A DNA stretch of 64,000 nt from NCBI RefSeq assembly GCF_907164915.1, contig NC_061869.1, forward strand, positions 19,569,125-19,633,124, read 5' to 3'. Under the pieces are notes generated by a model. The model had not been told where the DNA came from. It made no database searches and saw only the letters and a list, made by a program, of their open reading frames with translations. This DNA is from Impatiens glandulifera (taxonomy: Eukaryota; Streptophyta; Magnoliopsida; Ericales; Balsaminaceae). A program made the translations under genes and the position numbers. Shown here in pieces: positions 50,530 through 62,805 of this stretch. Within the stretch, counting starts at the first letter, position 1, and each line of letters begins with the position of its first letter.

Positions 50530-51209
50530 GTTGTAAATTCGGATGACTATCTCATAATCACACATCAACTTGTTATTATGTCAAATGATATTTCCAAAAT
50601 GTTACATAATGATATGAGATGTGGATAATGCGTTGCTCATTAATGATTCGAAGATCAAACAATCATACAATAATAAACTCGATGTCATTTCCGTGTAACT
50701 CCTTTGGAGAACGTGATGATCATTGAATAATCATGCTTGTGAACATTTATGTGAGGCGACCTTTAGAAAATGGGACGATCATTAACTGATCATACTTGTA
50801 GACATTTTGGTTGATTATGCGCTCGAACGAAAAAATATTTGTTGGAGAAAATACCGGAATAAATGATCAACCAAAAAATATATGATCAAAATTTTGGTTG
50901 ATCATTTATTTTATGATCATTGAATCGAGTATTTTTCCCGGCGAATATTTTTTCGTTTGCAAGCATGGTCAACCAAAATGTCTACAAGTATGATCATTCA
51001 ATTATCGTCACATTTTTTAAAAGTCGTCTCGCAAGAATAATTATTCAATGATCATCACGTTCTCCAAAGGAGTTACACGGAAATGTCGTCGAGTTTATTA
51101 TTGTATGATCAATAAGCAACATATATCATCCTATATCATTTTAGAAATATCATATGAGATAATCAACAAGTTGAGGTGTGATTATGAGATCGTGATGTCT
51201 CCTATGTAA
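50530..51209. repeat. Large fold-back element, ~330-bp inverted arms
   Basis: The arms are imperfect reverse complements around a centre at about 50885. The best block is 50685-50731 ('tcatttccgtgtaactcctt' and on to 'gatcattgaataat') against 51040-51085. The arms start near 'gatgactatctcataatcac' on the left and end near 'gtgattatgagatcgtgatg' on the right. The right arm has a small insertion (about 50916-50930) near the centre. The match seems to continue outward (GAAAGTT on the left; its complement AACTTTC is at the gypsy insertion point), so the third chromovirus landed in the outer right arm. No coding capacity; candidate MULE- or fold-back-type non-autonomous transposon. Confidence 0.8.
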
Positions 51210-51214
51210 CTTTC

Positions 51215-51600
51215 TGATAAGATTAAGAGGGGAGGTGAAAAGAGAATTCAAGCCACTGATCGAAACGAGTAAGATATGCTTAACAAAGTATTAGAAATTA
51301 AGTGAGAGATAAGAAGAAAAGAGTTGAGTTGATTGTCATTTCATAATTCTCAAATGTTGAATCCAACTAAGGATATAAACCTCCATGGAATCCAGCACAT
51401 GATTTTGTTACAACCATATGGTGAGGTGGCTAAAAGGACAGGGCCAAAATGCAAATAAAAGATAAGTTCTGGGATTGACATAAATAAAAGTCTAACAGAA
51501 AAGAAAACAAATAGTAATAATAAAATAAAAATAGATTTTGGGGTCCCAAATGCTCCACGTGTCACATCCTCCTCTGTCCGATCAAGTACATGTTGTAACA
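51215..51600 (-). repeat. 3' LTR of chromovirus 3
   Basis: Element-sense TGTTACAACATG to CTTATCA. It differs from 56175-56567 by numerous substitutions and a ~7-bp indel ('ggatcagatggtccc' vs 'ggggtccc'). Confidence 0.92.
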
Positions 51601-51639
51601 TTACTTCCCCTTTAGCAGATCGGCGTCTCGCCGACCAGA

Positions 51640-52950
51640 GTCTGATCTTTTCCCCTTTTGTCCCCATTCCAAAACCTATTCTGGGTGTTTGATGTTCAAT
51701 ATTTCCAGATCTTCCCACGAATTCTCTTCATTCTCTAGATCCTTCCATTTGACCAGCAGTTGTCTTCGATTTTTGCCATCGACCTCTTGTTCCCGTTCGC
51801 CCTGAAAGTTTCAAGGAATCTAGTCTGAAGTGGTTAACTTGGGAATCTCTTCAATCGTTCCAAAAGTTTCGTAATACCTTTTCAACTACGAAATGTGAAA
51901 TACATTGTGTATCTTCGCTCCTGCCCTAGCGCCAAACAATAAGCAACTTCACCTATTCGATCTGTGACTTGGAAAGGTCCAAAATATTTTGGGGATAATT
52001 TATGATATTTTTTCAAACTAAAATTTGACGATAGGGTTGGATTTTGACGATGGCACAATCTCTATTTGAAAAACTAGCATCTGTTCTGTTTTTATCTTGT
52101 ACGTGTTTCATCCTATTTTGGGCTCTTTGTAGATGGAACTTGAGCAAATGTAGATTTTCTTCTCTTGTTAGCAAATTCTGGTTCAACTCTTCAACTTTTG
52201 AGTCCCCTGCAAGGTAAGGAGTATGTATGGGGGGTTTGTAACCGTAGATCGCTTCAAATAGTGAGATTTATGTAGCAGAATGGAAATTCGTGTTATACCA
52301 CCATTCTGTAAGGGGTGGAAATTTGTCACATTGATGCGGTCACTAGACAGCCATACAACGCAGATATGTTCCTAAACATCGATTGACAACTTCCGTTTGC
52401 CCGTTCGTTTGTGGATGATAAGCAGACGATAATGCTTGATGCATCCCTTGTAGCTTAATGAACTCCCTCTAGAAAGCACTAAGGAATATTTTATCCCGAT
52501 CACTTATGATTGACTTCGACATTCCGTGAAGCTTGAAGACGTTGTTAAGAAAGATTTCCGCTACTGTTTTTGCTGTCAACGGATGTTGCAACCCCATGAA
52601 GTGAGCCATTTTTGATAGTCTGTCTACCACCACAAGGATCACAGTTTACCCCTACTTTAGATAAGTTCTCAATAAAGTCCATAGAGATTGATTCCTAAAC
52701 TCCTTTAGGAATTGCTATCGGTTGCAGGAGTCCCTTTGGAGTTGTCGCCTCTCCTTTATTTTTGGCATACATTACAGGTTCGTATAAACTCTCTTGCATC
52801 TTTGACCATTCCTACCCATGAATAAGTCATCTGTAATTTTTTAAGTGTAACCAGATTACATGAATGTCCACCAGTGGGGCTTCAATGCATTGAGGCAATG
52901 AGGGTCGACCGAAGTTCAGTGTCAAAGCCAACTACTAACTTCCCTTCTTT
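51640..52950 (-). pseudogene. Integrase and chromodomain remnant of chromovirus 3
   Basis: Fragments in several frames on the minus strand, including YNTNFHSAT-like (near 52290), AYHPQTNGQTEVVNR-like (near 52400) and, at the end, a chromodomain piece around 51690-51790 reading LLVKWKDLENEENSWEDLE. Not open over any useful length. Confidence 0.8.
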
Positions 52951-52952
52951 TC

Positions 52953-54461
52953 TCAAGGTACCCTTGATGAATGTAAATTCTGGATGTGAGCTTTCATCTT
53001 CTTTATTTCCTCAATTGGTTTGATCAGGTTTGGGTTTGAACTCCAAGTTAAATGTATGCGTTTAATTATAGGAGAATGATACATCGACAGTCCTGCACAT
53101 TGTACATCTACACCTCGTCTAGATAGGGCGTCTGCTACCACATTGTCTTTTCTTTTTTTGTATTGAACATAGAAGTCATATCCCACAAACTTATATAGCC
53201 ATTTTCCTGCGTAGATGTTTGAACTCTTTGCTCCAACATATACTTCAACGACTCATGATCTGTTTTAACAACAAAAGGCTTATATTATAAGTAAGGTCTA
53301 CGTTTTTCGATTGTAAACGTAAGGGCCATGAGTTCCCTCTCGTAAGTTGAAGATGTATTTTTATCACTAGACAATGATCTGCTTATGAATGCAATGAGGT
53401 GATTCTCTTGCATTAGAACATCACCAATTCCGCTACCACTAGCATCAATTTCTACAACAAAGGAGATTGCAAAATCAGGAAGGACCAAGGTAGGTGAATA
53501 ACTGATACATTGTTTCAATTGGTTAAAAGTAACCCCTACTTCTGAATTCCACTTAAAATTCCCCTTTTTTAGCAGGTCCGTCAATGGTTTAGCTATCACC
53601 TTGTACCTTCGAATAAAATGCCGATAATATCAACTGAGACCCATAAATCCTTTATGTTATTTAATTGACTCAAGTACGGGCCATGTCTCCATTGCCTTCA
53701 GCTTCTCCGGATCTGCAGAAACTCTTTCTTTATTGATTATGTGTCCTAGATATGCAATCTGAGTGCACCCAAATTCACATTTCCCCTGTTGAGGAAGAGA
53801 GTATGTTGTCTTAGAGTTTCTAGTACCATTGTCAAATGTTTCAGATGTTTTGCGCATGTTGAACTATAAACGAGGATATCGTCAAAGAAGACTAACACAA
53901 ATTGTCGTAGAAAAGGCTTAAGTATCAAATTCACCAGGCTCTGAAACGTGGAGGGAGCATTGGTCAATCCTAAGGGCATGACTAAGAATTTATACAATCC
54001 TTCATGTGTCCGAAAGGCCGTTTTATGATAGTTCGTAGGTTTCATTCTTATTTGATGGAACCTGAGCGAAAGTCTAATTTAGAATATCTTTGGTCTTTTT
54101 TCCTCACTAAGACCATAGGTTCTGCAAAAGCGCTATGACTAGGTCGTATGATTCACTTGTCTAACATCTCATCTACCATTGTCTCAATATCAGTTTTCTA
54201 CAGTGCTGGATATCTATACGATCTTAGGCAAATTGGCTATGTTCCGGCTTTTAACGGAATTTGATGATCCTGATCTCGAACATGGGGCAATTCAGTTAAT
54301 TTTTGAAACAAGTTTTCAAATGAGGCTAAGATGGTTGTCAGTTCCTTAGGTATTTCCTGATCATTTAAAGTTGCAATTGCAAAAAATTGACAACTATCTT
54401 TTTCTGCATTTTTTAACTGTACCATGGCTGCCTTGTAGCCTTTTGCTAGCACAATAGACAA
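52953..54461 (-). pseudogene. RT and RNase H of chromovirus 3
   Basis: RT pieces read MKPTNYHKTAFRTHEGLYKF, PLGLTNAPSTFQSLVNLI, the catalytic VFFDDILVYS (about 53880) and GHIINKERVSADPEKLKAM. RNase H reads FVVEIDASGSGIGDVLMQ, YERELMALTFTIEKRRPYL and [12 protein letters not shown]. Unlike 2775-7356 the RT core is present, so the deletion there is private to that copy. Stops and frameshifts at about 54050-54230, 53650 and 53200 separate the pieces. Confidence 0.87.
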
Positions 54462-54496
54462 TTTCCTCCCTTCTAGTATATTTATACTTGTCTAAT

Positions 54497-56146
54497 TTAT
54501 ACCTTACAGGGATTTATTCTTCCCTTCCTTCTTGTATGTGAGTGTAAGCCGCTCAAAATCTCAAGAAGACGGCCCAACGTAATCAACCATTCTATGCCCA
54601 GAACCACGTCATAACCGGACATAGTTAATACCCTCACATTGGCTTGAAACTCTTCTTCCTTCATGGTCCATTTTAAACCTTTACAACAACTTTCACTAAT
54701 TAGCTCAAAACCGTCAACTACTTTCACCGGTAAGTTTTTTTGAAAAAAAATACTTAGCGTCATTTCATTAAAAATGCCCAAAAATGAAAAAAAAAACCAC
54801 GAGTTTAAAAGATCATTCTAGACATGCCTAGAATGATTTTTGAAGTCGTAATATTCTGAATAAAATCTAAAAAGGTAAAATTAGTGGTAGGTAAAATTGG
54901 GTGATTGATATTTTTCAAAATCTCGTAGTTAATGAAATTGTGGGTACTGCATGTATCAATTATGATAGTAATGGGCAAGAGTTCAATTTTTCCCGATATT
55001 CTGAGAGTTTGATAATGTTTAGAACCTGATAGGGCATGGATAGAAATTGAGGGATCATTATTATCGGGTTGGGTTAAGGGATATATTTGGTTAGAGGCTT
55101 CACCAATTTCTAGCTGTAAATTCTCAAATTCTCCTACTTCATTCATCATAATCATGAATAGTTTGGCCTTACACCTATGATTTCCATCATACTTTTCATC
55201 GCAGGTGTAACATAAGCCTTTCTTCCTCCGTTCATCTAGGATTTTGGGGTCTATTTGCTGCATGTACCTCTGTCTCGGGTTAGGATTAAAAGGAGTGGAA
55301 TATGAGTGATTGGGCTGATGAGGTTTAAGGTGATTTGGTCAGGTAAGTTTATGTTGATTAGGCGTTGGGAGAAGGGGTGGGCTAGTGTTGTATAAATGTC
55401 CACTACTCAATAGTGAGCTAGTGTTGTATAAATGTCCACTGCTCAACATTGACTTGTAAGTAGCTTCTTGCACCTTAGCTACTGCCATATAATTTTTTAG
55501 TGAATGAGGTTGCAACGTTAGCAATCTCTTCTCTTAGACCACTTAGATAACAGTCAAGTACATATTCATCAAGCATGTGTATAAGTTTTTGAGAAATAGC
55601 CATGTACTTTAGATTGTAATCTTGAACAATTTTGGTTTGTTTCAGATTCATCAGCGACCAAATTGGGGTATTGCAGATTGATGGGCCAAACTACTGAAGT
55701 AACGACTTCTTGAGATCTATCTAGGTTAATGCTATTGTTTGGTTTCTGGTCTGTAGAAACGATCTATACCAAGTTCGAGCATCTCCCGAGAAATGAATAT
55801 GAGCGATCGCTACCTTAGTTGCATCTGTGGTACGATCGACCCTAAAAAACTGTTCTACTGAAATCAACAAGCCCTCGACATCCATTCCATCAAATTTGGG
55901 AAAATCAACCTTCGTGAGTCTTGTGGGCGGAACATACTACCTCTCCCTTGGTGCCCCTGTTCGTGAAGACTCTGCACCATCTTCCGAACGATCATAATTA
56001 TCCTTAGTCGCCAAGGTATGTAATTTTTCTTCGATGAATCCGACTTTACTCTCCATCCATGTACATACTTCCATTATCATTTGATTCATTGACTTTACCG
56101 ATACACGCAAGGAATCGTTATCCGATTGATGCCTTGTTTTGACCAT
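54497..56146 (-). pseudogene. Gag and protease of chromovirus 3
   Basis: Gag starts at MVKTRHQSDND (ATG about 56146), then is broken near 55937. The C-terminal piece 55263-54805 has an intact CX2CX7HXC knuckle (CYTCDEKYDGNHRC) and a protease whose active-site word is IIDTCSTHNFI, Gly replaced by Cys. A VVLGIEWLITLG piece follows in another frame. Also present is a duplicated 'ssllssghlynts' segment (55380-55445, ~42-bp tandem). Confidence 0.87.
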
Positions 56147-56174
56147 CGTGAAGTTCGACTGCTCTGATACCAAA

Positions 56175-56567
56175 TGATAAGATTAAGAGGGGAGGTGAGA
56201 AGAGAATCCAAGCCACTGGCTGGAACATGTAAGATATGCTTAATGGAGTATTATAAATTAGGCGAGAGATAAGAAGAAAAGAGTTGAGTTCATTGTAATT
56301 TCATAATTCTCAAATTTTGAATCCAATTGAGGATATAAATCTCCATGGAATCTAGCACGTGATTCTGTTACAACCATATGGTGAGGTGGCCAAAAAGACA
56401 GGGCCAAAATACAAATAAAAGATAAGTTCAGGGATTGACATAAACAAAAGTCTAACAGAAAAGAAAAGAAACGGTAATAATAAAATAGAAATAGATTCTG
56501 GATCAGATGGTCCCAAATGCTCCACGTGTCATGTCCTACTCTGTCCGATCAGGTACATGTTGTAACA
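56175..56567 (-). repeat. 5' LTR of chromovirus 3
   Basis: 393 bp; preceded on the element-internal side by the primer site, and followed by TSD CTTTC at 56568-56572. Confidence 0.92.
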
Positions 56568-56572
56568 CTTTC

Positions 56573-57052
56573 ATACGTCATACTTAAGGATGACTCCAAT
56601 GAGGATTAAACACCATATGTTGTATAGTTTTATCTCTTTTCATAAAAATTAAAAATATACCAAGAATGATGGTAGATTCGGGATTGCAAATCATTGCCTA
56701 TTTGTTAAACTTGGACAAACATCTTACTAAATCATAATTTTTTTTCCAAGTTTTGTCCAAAAGGGGTATTCTATAAACACTTGATTTTACATACCGATAT
56801 ACAAATTTTAAATAATCCCAAACAAATATAATTTTTCATACAAAGTCTTTTTGAACTGGGCTATAATAAAAAAAATTAGAAACAACACTATTATAACCTA
56901 TTTCAAATTATTTGGGTTTGGGCATTCGTCAAATAAAATAAAATTAACAAATAAATATAACAAATTCAATGAACATTTATGATAATTTTATTTAAGTGAT
57001 GTTTATTCTCTTGTAGGAAATAAAAAATAAAACCCGCGGCATAATTAAATGG
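56573..57052. other. AT-rich intergenic DNA
   Basis: The first ~40 bases probably belong to the split right arm of the fold-back element. Otherwise nothing seen. Confidence 0.4.
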
Positions 57053-57116
57053 TTCAGACGACACATATGACACCAATGATATTGACAACATGGATGACAC
57101 AAACGACACAGACTAG
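57053..57116. repeat. ~10-bp-period GACACAAAC-type repeat (left copy)
   Basis: Degenerate units such as 'gacgacacat', 'gacaccaatg', 'gacaacatg', 'gacacaaac' and 'gacacagac'. Same word and period as 59519-59735, on the other side of the copia fragment. Confidence 0.6.
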
Positions 57117-57799
57117 CGAGAAAGTTTTGGGGAATTTGGAGGATTTAGAGTATTTGAAATTATAATTCTAGAGAAAAAATGGGGGAAAAGGAAAAATTTT
57201 AAAAGAAAAAAAGGGGAAATAGAAGATTTTAGAATGAATAAGTAGTCTATATATTTGTCCCACATTGGTAGGCTAAAGAATCCCCAACCTCCAAGGCAAT
57301 TATAAATAAATAAAGAAGCAATTTTCCACATCTAAGGATCTAGAAAAAAGACAATATAAAATTTTGGAGAAGATAGAAGGAGGAGCCAAGGCCAAGGGAG
57401 AAAAGAGAGGAAAAATGTTTTCGAAGAAGATTCGTCGTTGCTAGACTTAAATAACTCGTCGAAAAACTTTGATCCCCTTATAAGTTATCGTTCTTTTTTT
57501 TGGATATTTCGAGAGGAGAGTTATAATTTCATTTTGGGACTAGGAAAGCTTCCCACAACTTTTAGAAACTATTTTCAATCAAGTGTAAGTTTCAATTCTC
57601 TTTATAATTGATGTTATCAATAATATCAATTTATGCTCATTTAAATTTTGTGTTCTTCATTTGCTGTCTAATTCTTATAGTTTATTGATCGATAAACGTT
57701 CTATATGTAATGTAAAGCTATCTACTAGAGTAGAATTCGTGTGTTCCTATAAAATTTTGGTCTTTATTCTTATTAGTTGCCACATACTTAATAAATAGG
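57117..57799. other. Non-coding DNA, possibly decayed LTR or leader
   Basis: Purine-rich leader-like sequence around 57360-57420 and AT-rich DNA up to the copia fragment. No LTR partner found downstream. Confidence 0.35.
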
Positions 57800-59469
57800 A
57801 TGTCAACTTTTGTTCTAGAATGGAAAACTCCATTTTATATGTTGTATCAAATTGATTTTTATTATAACAACCTTAAAGTATTTGGGAGTTTATGTTACAT
57901 AGAAAATACTTTGCCAATAAAACCAAAATTACAAGATATAGGTATAAGATGTATCTTCGTTGGATCCTTCAAACCAAAAGGGATATATAGTTTATGAACT
58001 AGACTCCAAAGCAATCACTACTTTCCGGAATGTGATATTTTCTGAAGATATACCCTTTTTTAAAAATAGAATAAAAATTTAGAGTCCTCACACATAAATG
58101 AAAATCAAATATCAACTTCATCCGATGATGAATCTGAAAATGATTAAACATCGATGAATAATACATCTAATCCATCTATATTTGAAAACATCCTTGAGAC
58201 AAATAATCAAAATGATTTTTTTACAATCTGAAATCCTAGAGAATGAAGTAATTTCTAAACAAACATTTAGAAAAAGTTCTCCAATCAAATATAATCCAAC
58301 TTGGATGAATGGTTTTTAGTCAACCAAGTTGAAGCATCAAGAAAATCTAGTAAGTATACTCCAAAAATCTATCATTTTAACTCAATTTTTAAGAATAATG
58401 AATACACCAAAATTTTATCCAACATTGATGAAATATCAACCCGAAATAGTTTTCTAGAAGCTTCACAAAATCCAGATTTATTTGTTGCAATGAAAAATGA
58501 ATTAGAAGTCTTAAAGGCTAATAAAACTTGGGAACTAACAAATCTACCAAAAGGAAAAAAAGCAATTGGCTGTAAATGAGTTTTCAAGACAAAACTAAAT
58601 GCTAAAGGCACTATAAACAAGTGCAAAGCAAGACTAGTAGCCAAGGTTACAATAAAAAAAAACTAAATCAATTTTAATCAATATTATGCCCCTGTAGCAA
58701 AGAATGTGAATGTAGGATTAATCATAGCTTTAACTGTCTCAAAAAGATGTTTTTCACACCAAATCGATATTAACAATGTTTTTCTTCATGAAAATCTCAA
58801 AGAAAGTATCTACATAAAAATACCAAATGGCCTTGAGTGTCATTTTAAAAACAAAGTTTGTAAATTAAACAAAAATCTTTATGGACTTAAACAAACTTCT
58901 AGACAATGACATATTGAAACATCCTCAAACTTAAATCAAATGAATTTATGAAATCTAAATACGATCATTGTTTGTATATCAAACATTCTATTAAAATTAT
59001 TACTGCTCTACTTATATATGTCGATGATATTTTAATGGCAAGAAATGATATTGAACAAATTTCAATACTAAAAAGATTCATTGACTCAAAATTCAAAATA
59101 AAAGACATTGGAATTGCTAAATACTTCCTTGATCTTGAAATTGCACATACTACTAGTGGTATTATTGTGAACCGAAGAAAATATATTTTGGAACTTATCA
59201 ATGATGTTGGACTCATGAGGTATAAACCTGCTAAAATACCCATGATCAAGGGTGTCAAATTGCATGAAAGTTTACAAAAATCTATACATCAACCATGTAG
59301 GTTCATGAGTCTCATTGGTAGACTGTTATATCTAAATTACATTAGACTTGACATTGTATATGCTGTGCAACAACTATCGCAGTTCATTAATGAATCATCT
59401 ACATGTCATTGGAAAGCCACACTTCAAATTGTAAGGTATTTAAAAGGTACTATTTTCAAAGTCAATTGA
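57800..59469 (+). pseudogene. Ty1/copia pol fragment (integrase end, RT, RNase H start)
   Basis: Begins in the integrase C-terminal region (NLKVFGSLCYIENTLP, CIFVGSFKPKGIYSL). It continues through RT (FVAMKNELEVLKANKTWELT, LPKGKKAIGCK, a stop at 58579, INNVFLHENLKESIYIKIP, LYGLKQTSRQ, a stop, LIYVDDILMARND) and ends in the RT-RNase H connection (IGRLLYLNYIRLDIVYAVQQ, WKATLQIVRYLKGT) at 59469. There it runs abruptly into a short-period repeat. Gag, protease, most of integrase and both LTRs are missing. Several stops and frameshifts. Confidence 0.85.
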
Positions 59470-59518
59470 CAAGGAAAATAGAAAAAAGCTCTAGAGATTT
59501 CAGCCAATTCTCTCATCA

Positions 59519-59735
59519 CGAACGATACGATCGGCACGAACGACACTATCGACACGAACAACACAATTGGCACAAACGGAATGATCGGCACGATCGACAA
59601 AATATCAAGGTCGCAGTTCACTTGTGGTGTTCGCGGTTGCTAGTCGCTTTGGGTTGTTTTCGGCACGATCGACACAATTGGCACGAACGACACAAACGAC
59701 ACAAACGACACGATAACTCTAATAACTTGGTCGTT
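59519..59735. repeat. ~10-bp-period GGCACGAACGACACGATC-type repeat (right copy)
   Basis: About 14 units of 'cgacacgaac', 'cggcacgatc' and 'ttggcacaaa' type in two blocks (59519-59605 and 59660-59725), separated by ~50 unrelated bases. A frame through it would encode Arg-His-Asp/Glu repeats (RHERHYRHEQHNWH), which I regard as a by-product. Confidence 0.75.
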
Positions 59736-59759
59736 CATTCAGCTGCAAAACTTGATTAG

Positions 59760-61852
59760 AAAGTTAGGGTTTCTGTTTTACCCGGTTATTCAATAGCTAG
59801 GGTTTCTGGTGTAACCTGTTCTATAATTACTCTGTTTTGTTTCTGTTTCTTATTCTTCATTAAAATGGGAAGAAAGAAAAGCAATAAGAATAAGGAAGTC
59901 AAAGATTTTTTGATGGAAGGTTTGATGGAGGTAGCTGAAATTGAAATTCATAGGATTCCTGAAGAAATTATCCAAGAAAAAGAGGAATGCAACAAAGGTC
60001 AGGAACCAATTGCTGATAAAAATTCTGAAGAAAATATAGCAAGAAATCAGGGGAAGAAAGAAGGAATTTGGAAGGTTGGTTACAATGAAAGAGCAAATCT
60101 TTTTGGACTAAAAAATCAAATCACAAAACTCCTGATGCACGCAAAGAAATGAGAGATTGTGCTCAACAAAGAAAAAATGCAGCAAACAACCGTCCAATTG
60201 AATGTACACTATCTTAAGGACTGAAATTTACTACAGAAGGAAGAGTAAGAAGAGTATGAAAAGATAGTAAACGGGTCAGTTGAAACAATAGGGAGCTGAT
60301 GAAGTCCCCTAAATCTAAGACCTATACTATCAGGATCAATTCTAGCTGGAGAGTAAACGAGGTCTGGAAAAATAACACATGAAAGAAAACAGAGGATCAT
60401 GCTTTTAAAGGAAAAATCTACTTGGACAATGTTAAAACAATAGTGGAGGTACTCAGTTCTTCTTTTGAATTTAAACTGCCAACTAAAGTGGAAGAAAAAT
60501 GTGTTAAAGAATGGGAAAATGTAGTGGTTGAAAACTACATAGGGAAGAATAGAGTATCATTCTCAGTCACCAAGGAAGCCTTAATGAAATAATGGGAGCA
60601 GAATGGACTAGTTAAGATTTCTGCAAATATACATGATCTCTATTTTCTGCAGTTCAAGAAGGAATCAAACTTGGATGATATTATGAAATATGGGCATACT
60701 TATATTGGATCAAATTGTATGAAACTGAAGAGATGGTCTGAAAAATTAAACCTGCTAAACAAACCAAAAGAAACAACCCAGATATGGTTTAAGCTTTGGA
60801 ACATCCCAACACACATGTACAATGCAGAAGCTTTAAGTCACTTTGCAAGTTTATTGGGAAAACCATTATACATGGACACAGTTACAGAAGGAGGAGAACA
60901 ACTTAGCTTTGCTAGAATAAGCATTGAAGTGCATCCTCGAAGTACGCTGCCAAAGAACATAACAATAGTTGACAGGAAAGGAAAGTCTACAATCATGAAA
61001 ATCTCATATGAATGGAGGCCAGGCATGTGTGTTTTCTGTGATACTTTTCAACATGCTAACACTAAATGTGAAAAAACAGTTGAGGAAGAGCATAGAATCC
61101 TAAAAGCCCAAGAAGAAGAAAAATAGAAAAATGAAACAGAAGAATCAAGAATCAAAGAGCATATTGGGAAAGTTAAAGAAAATCAACAAGTAAAAAATAC
61201 AGAGGAAGAAATCAAGGAAGAATTAGAGAAGGAAGAAAGTAATGATGTAGAGGAAAAAAGCAAGGTAGAATCAAATAATGAAGAAATCAACGAAACTGAT
61301 GAAATAGGGGATACTGAAGAAGATAAACTTAAAGACAATGAAGATGAAGAGGCAGAAGATGAAATAAAAAATACAACAGAGAAGAAAAACACGGAAGAAA
61401 CCAAGGTTGTTGATCCTCAAACACGTAAAACTAAAATTGAGAAAAGTAGTGACAAAAGCCTGAAATCCTGAAGAAGAATACATTTTATTATGTTAGTACG
61501 AGTTCATATAGAGGAAGATTAAACAATAAGAGCAGACAAACATCATCATCAGTTTCAATTCAATCTCCCTTCATGAAGAACGCAAGAAGAATGGGACGTG
61601 GAAGAATGCAATATGGTCAAAAGGAGGATATGGAGACAACATAGGTTGGGATAGCTAGATTGTAGTCTTTGTTCATTATAATCTGTGTTTTGTAATGTGA
61701 TTTGACTTCCACCATTCAGAAATTTTTAGGTCTTTTGTTTGTCATCTTACAATCAAAACTAGGGTTTGTCTAGTTTTGATTATTGACCTCTCTCACTTTT
61801 GGACCTTTTAATGAAATTGTGTTAAACCGTTTTCCCCCAAAAAATAAAAATT
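59760..61852 (+). mobile_element. LINE-type retroposon carrying ORF1 only
   Basis: Leader, a gag-like ORF1 (59865 to about 61470) and a 3' end 'ttttaatgaaattgtgttaa' followed by an A-rich tail ending about 61852, as in plant L1-type LINEs. No endonuclease/reverse-transcriptase ORF2 lies between ORF1 and the tail, so it is internally deleted or a non-autonomous family. The target-site duplication was not resolved. Confidence 0.65.
59865..61470 (+). pseudogene. LINE ORF1, DUF4283 and CCHC protein with stops
   Basis: Starts at ATG 59865 (MGRKKSNKNKEVKDFLMEGL); a first open piece ends at 60150. A DUF4283-like domain is recognisable at about 60400-60750 (YLDNVKTIVEVLSSSFEFKL, then ISANIHDLYFLQFKKES) with a TAA at 60590. 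The open piece 60671-61126 continues with KLKRWSEKLNLLNK, WFKLWNIPTHMY, FASLLGKPLYMD and a CX2CX4HX4C zinc knuckle CVFCDTFQHANTKC (about 61027-61068). An acidic Glu/Lys-rich tail runs to about 61470. ORF1 proteins of this type bind LINE RNA. Several stops make it non-functional. Confidence 0.75.
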
Positions 61853-62805
61853 ACTATTTTTACTGAGTTATTTTTTCCATTCAACAATGAAAATTTTTAT
61901 ATGTCATCTAGTTGGTTTTATTAAACTAACTCATTTATCTACTAAGAATCGAATCACGTATATATTATCTAAAGCACTCGATTTTTCAGTTTTTGAACAT
62001 CTCAGATTGAAGCTTTACTCCAAGATGTCCATATTGAAGGATAGATATTGATATAAGTATTTATATTTCTAATTAAATCTTTTATTTATACTAACAATCT
62101 ATTATTTTACTTTATAGTGTCAAAATAAGTTTAATTTAATTATTAAAGATAGTTAAAGTTTGATTACTTAATTGGACAATCATATAAAATATAAGTATAA
62201 CATTATAGTTTTATTTTAATTAGGTACTTGATGAATAAGATTGACAACTACTTCTTTTTGTAATTACTTTCTTCTCTGCTTTGTTATTCAATAAATCAAT
62301 CTTACATCTAACTTTTGCTATAAGTTTTCCCACATAAAATTTTACATGTAAGTTAATTCTTTTGTTTGTTTGATCTATGGTTTTTATTTTTTCTCTCTTG
62401 ATTGTTTTTATTAATTTTAATTTTTCTGAAATTAAGGTTTACTTTTTTACTTAAAGATTCTAATACTAGGTGAACTTTACAAAACTATAAACATGCCAAC
62501 AAATAAGTTAGAAAAAATAATAATCCTTAATCACTATGATATAAATGAATTGAAACATTAATTACTAATTTTCTCATATACTACTAAGAATGTCCGTACC
62601 TTACCCATTATTTCGAACACTAACCGAAGCAGATAATTTTCAATATACCATCTCCTTTTTCGATCGGGATAGTATCCGAAAATTGTATAAACATGTAAGA
62701 TAATATCTTTTAAGAAAATAAAAAAAATATTTTTTTAATTAAAAATAATGATTACTTGTAACTTATTATGTAGAATGATAGATTAAATTAGTTGTATTAT
62801 TATAA
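61853..62805. other. AT-rich intergenic DNA
   Basis: No gene, RNA or clear transposon recognised. Confidence 0.45.

Larger units (their letters stand above)
51215..56567 (-). mobile_element. Ty3/gypsy chromovirus 3, full length, decayed
   Basis: 5353 bp on the minus strand with perfect TSD CTTTC (51210-51214, 56568-56572). LTRs are 51215-51600 (386 bp) and 56175-56567 (393 bp). The primer site TGGTATCAGAGC (complement of 56161-56172) and purine tract AAAGGGGAAG (complement of about 51603-51614) are intact. All domains are in order but split by many stops and frameshifts. Same family as 2775-7356 by LTR length, gag and protease sequence. Confidence 0.94.

Noticed and set aside
59403..59759. 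Arg/His-rich 118-codon frame
   Set aside because: Encoded by the ten-base-period repeat and the tail of a broken copia fragment; no sign of selection as protein.
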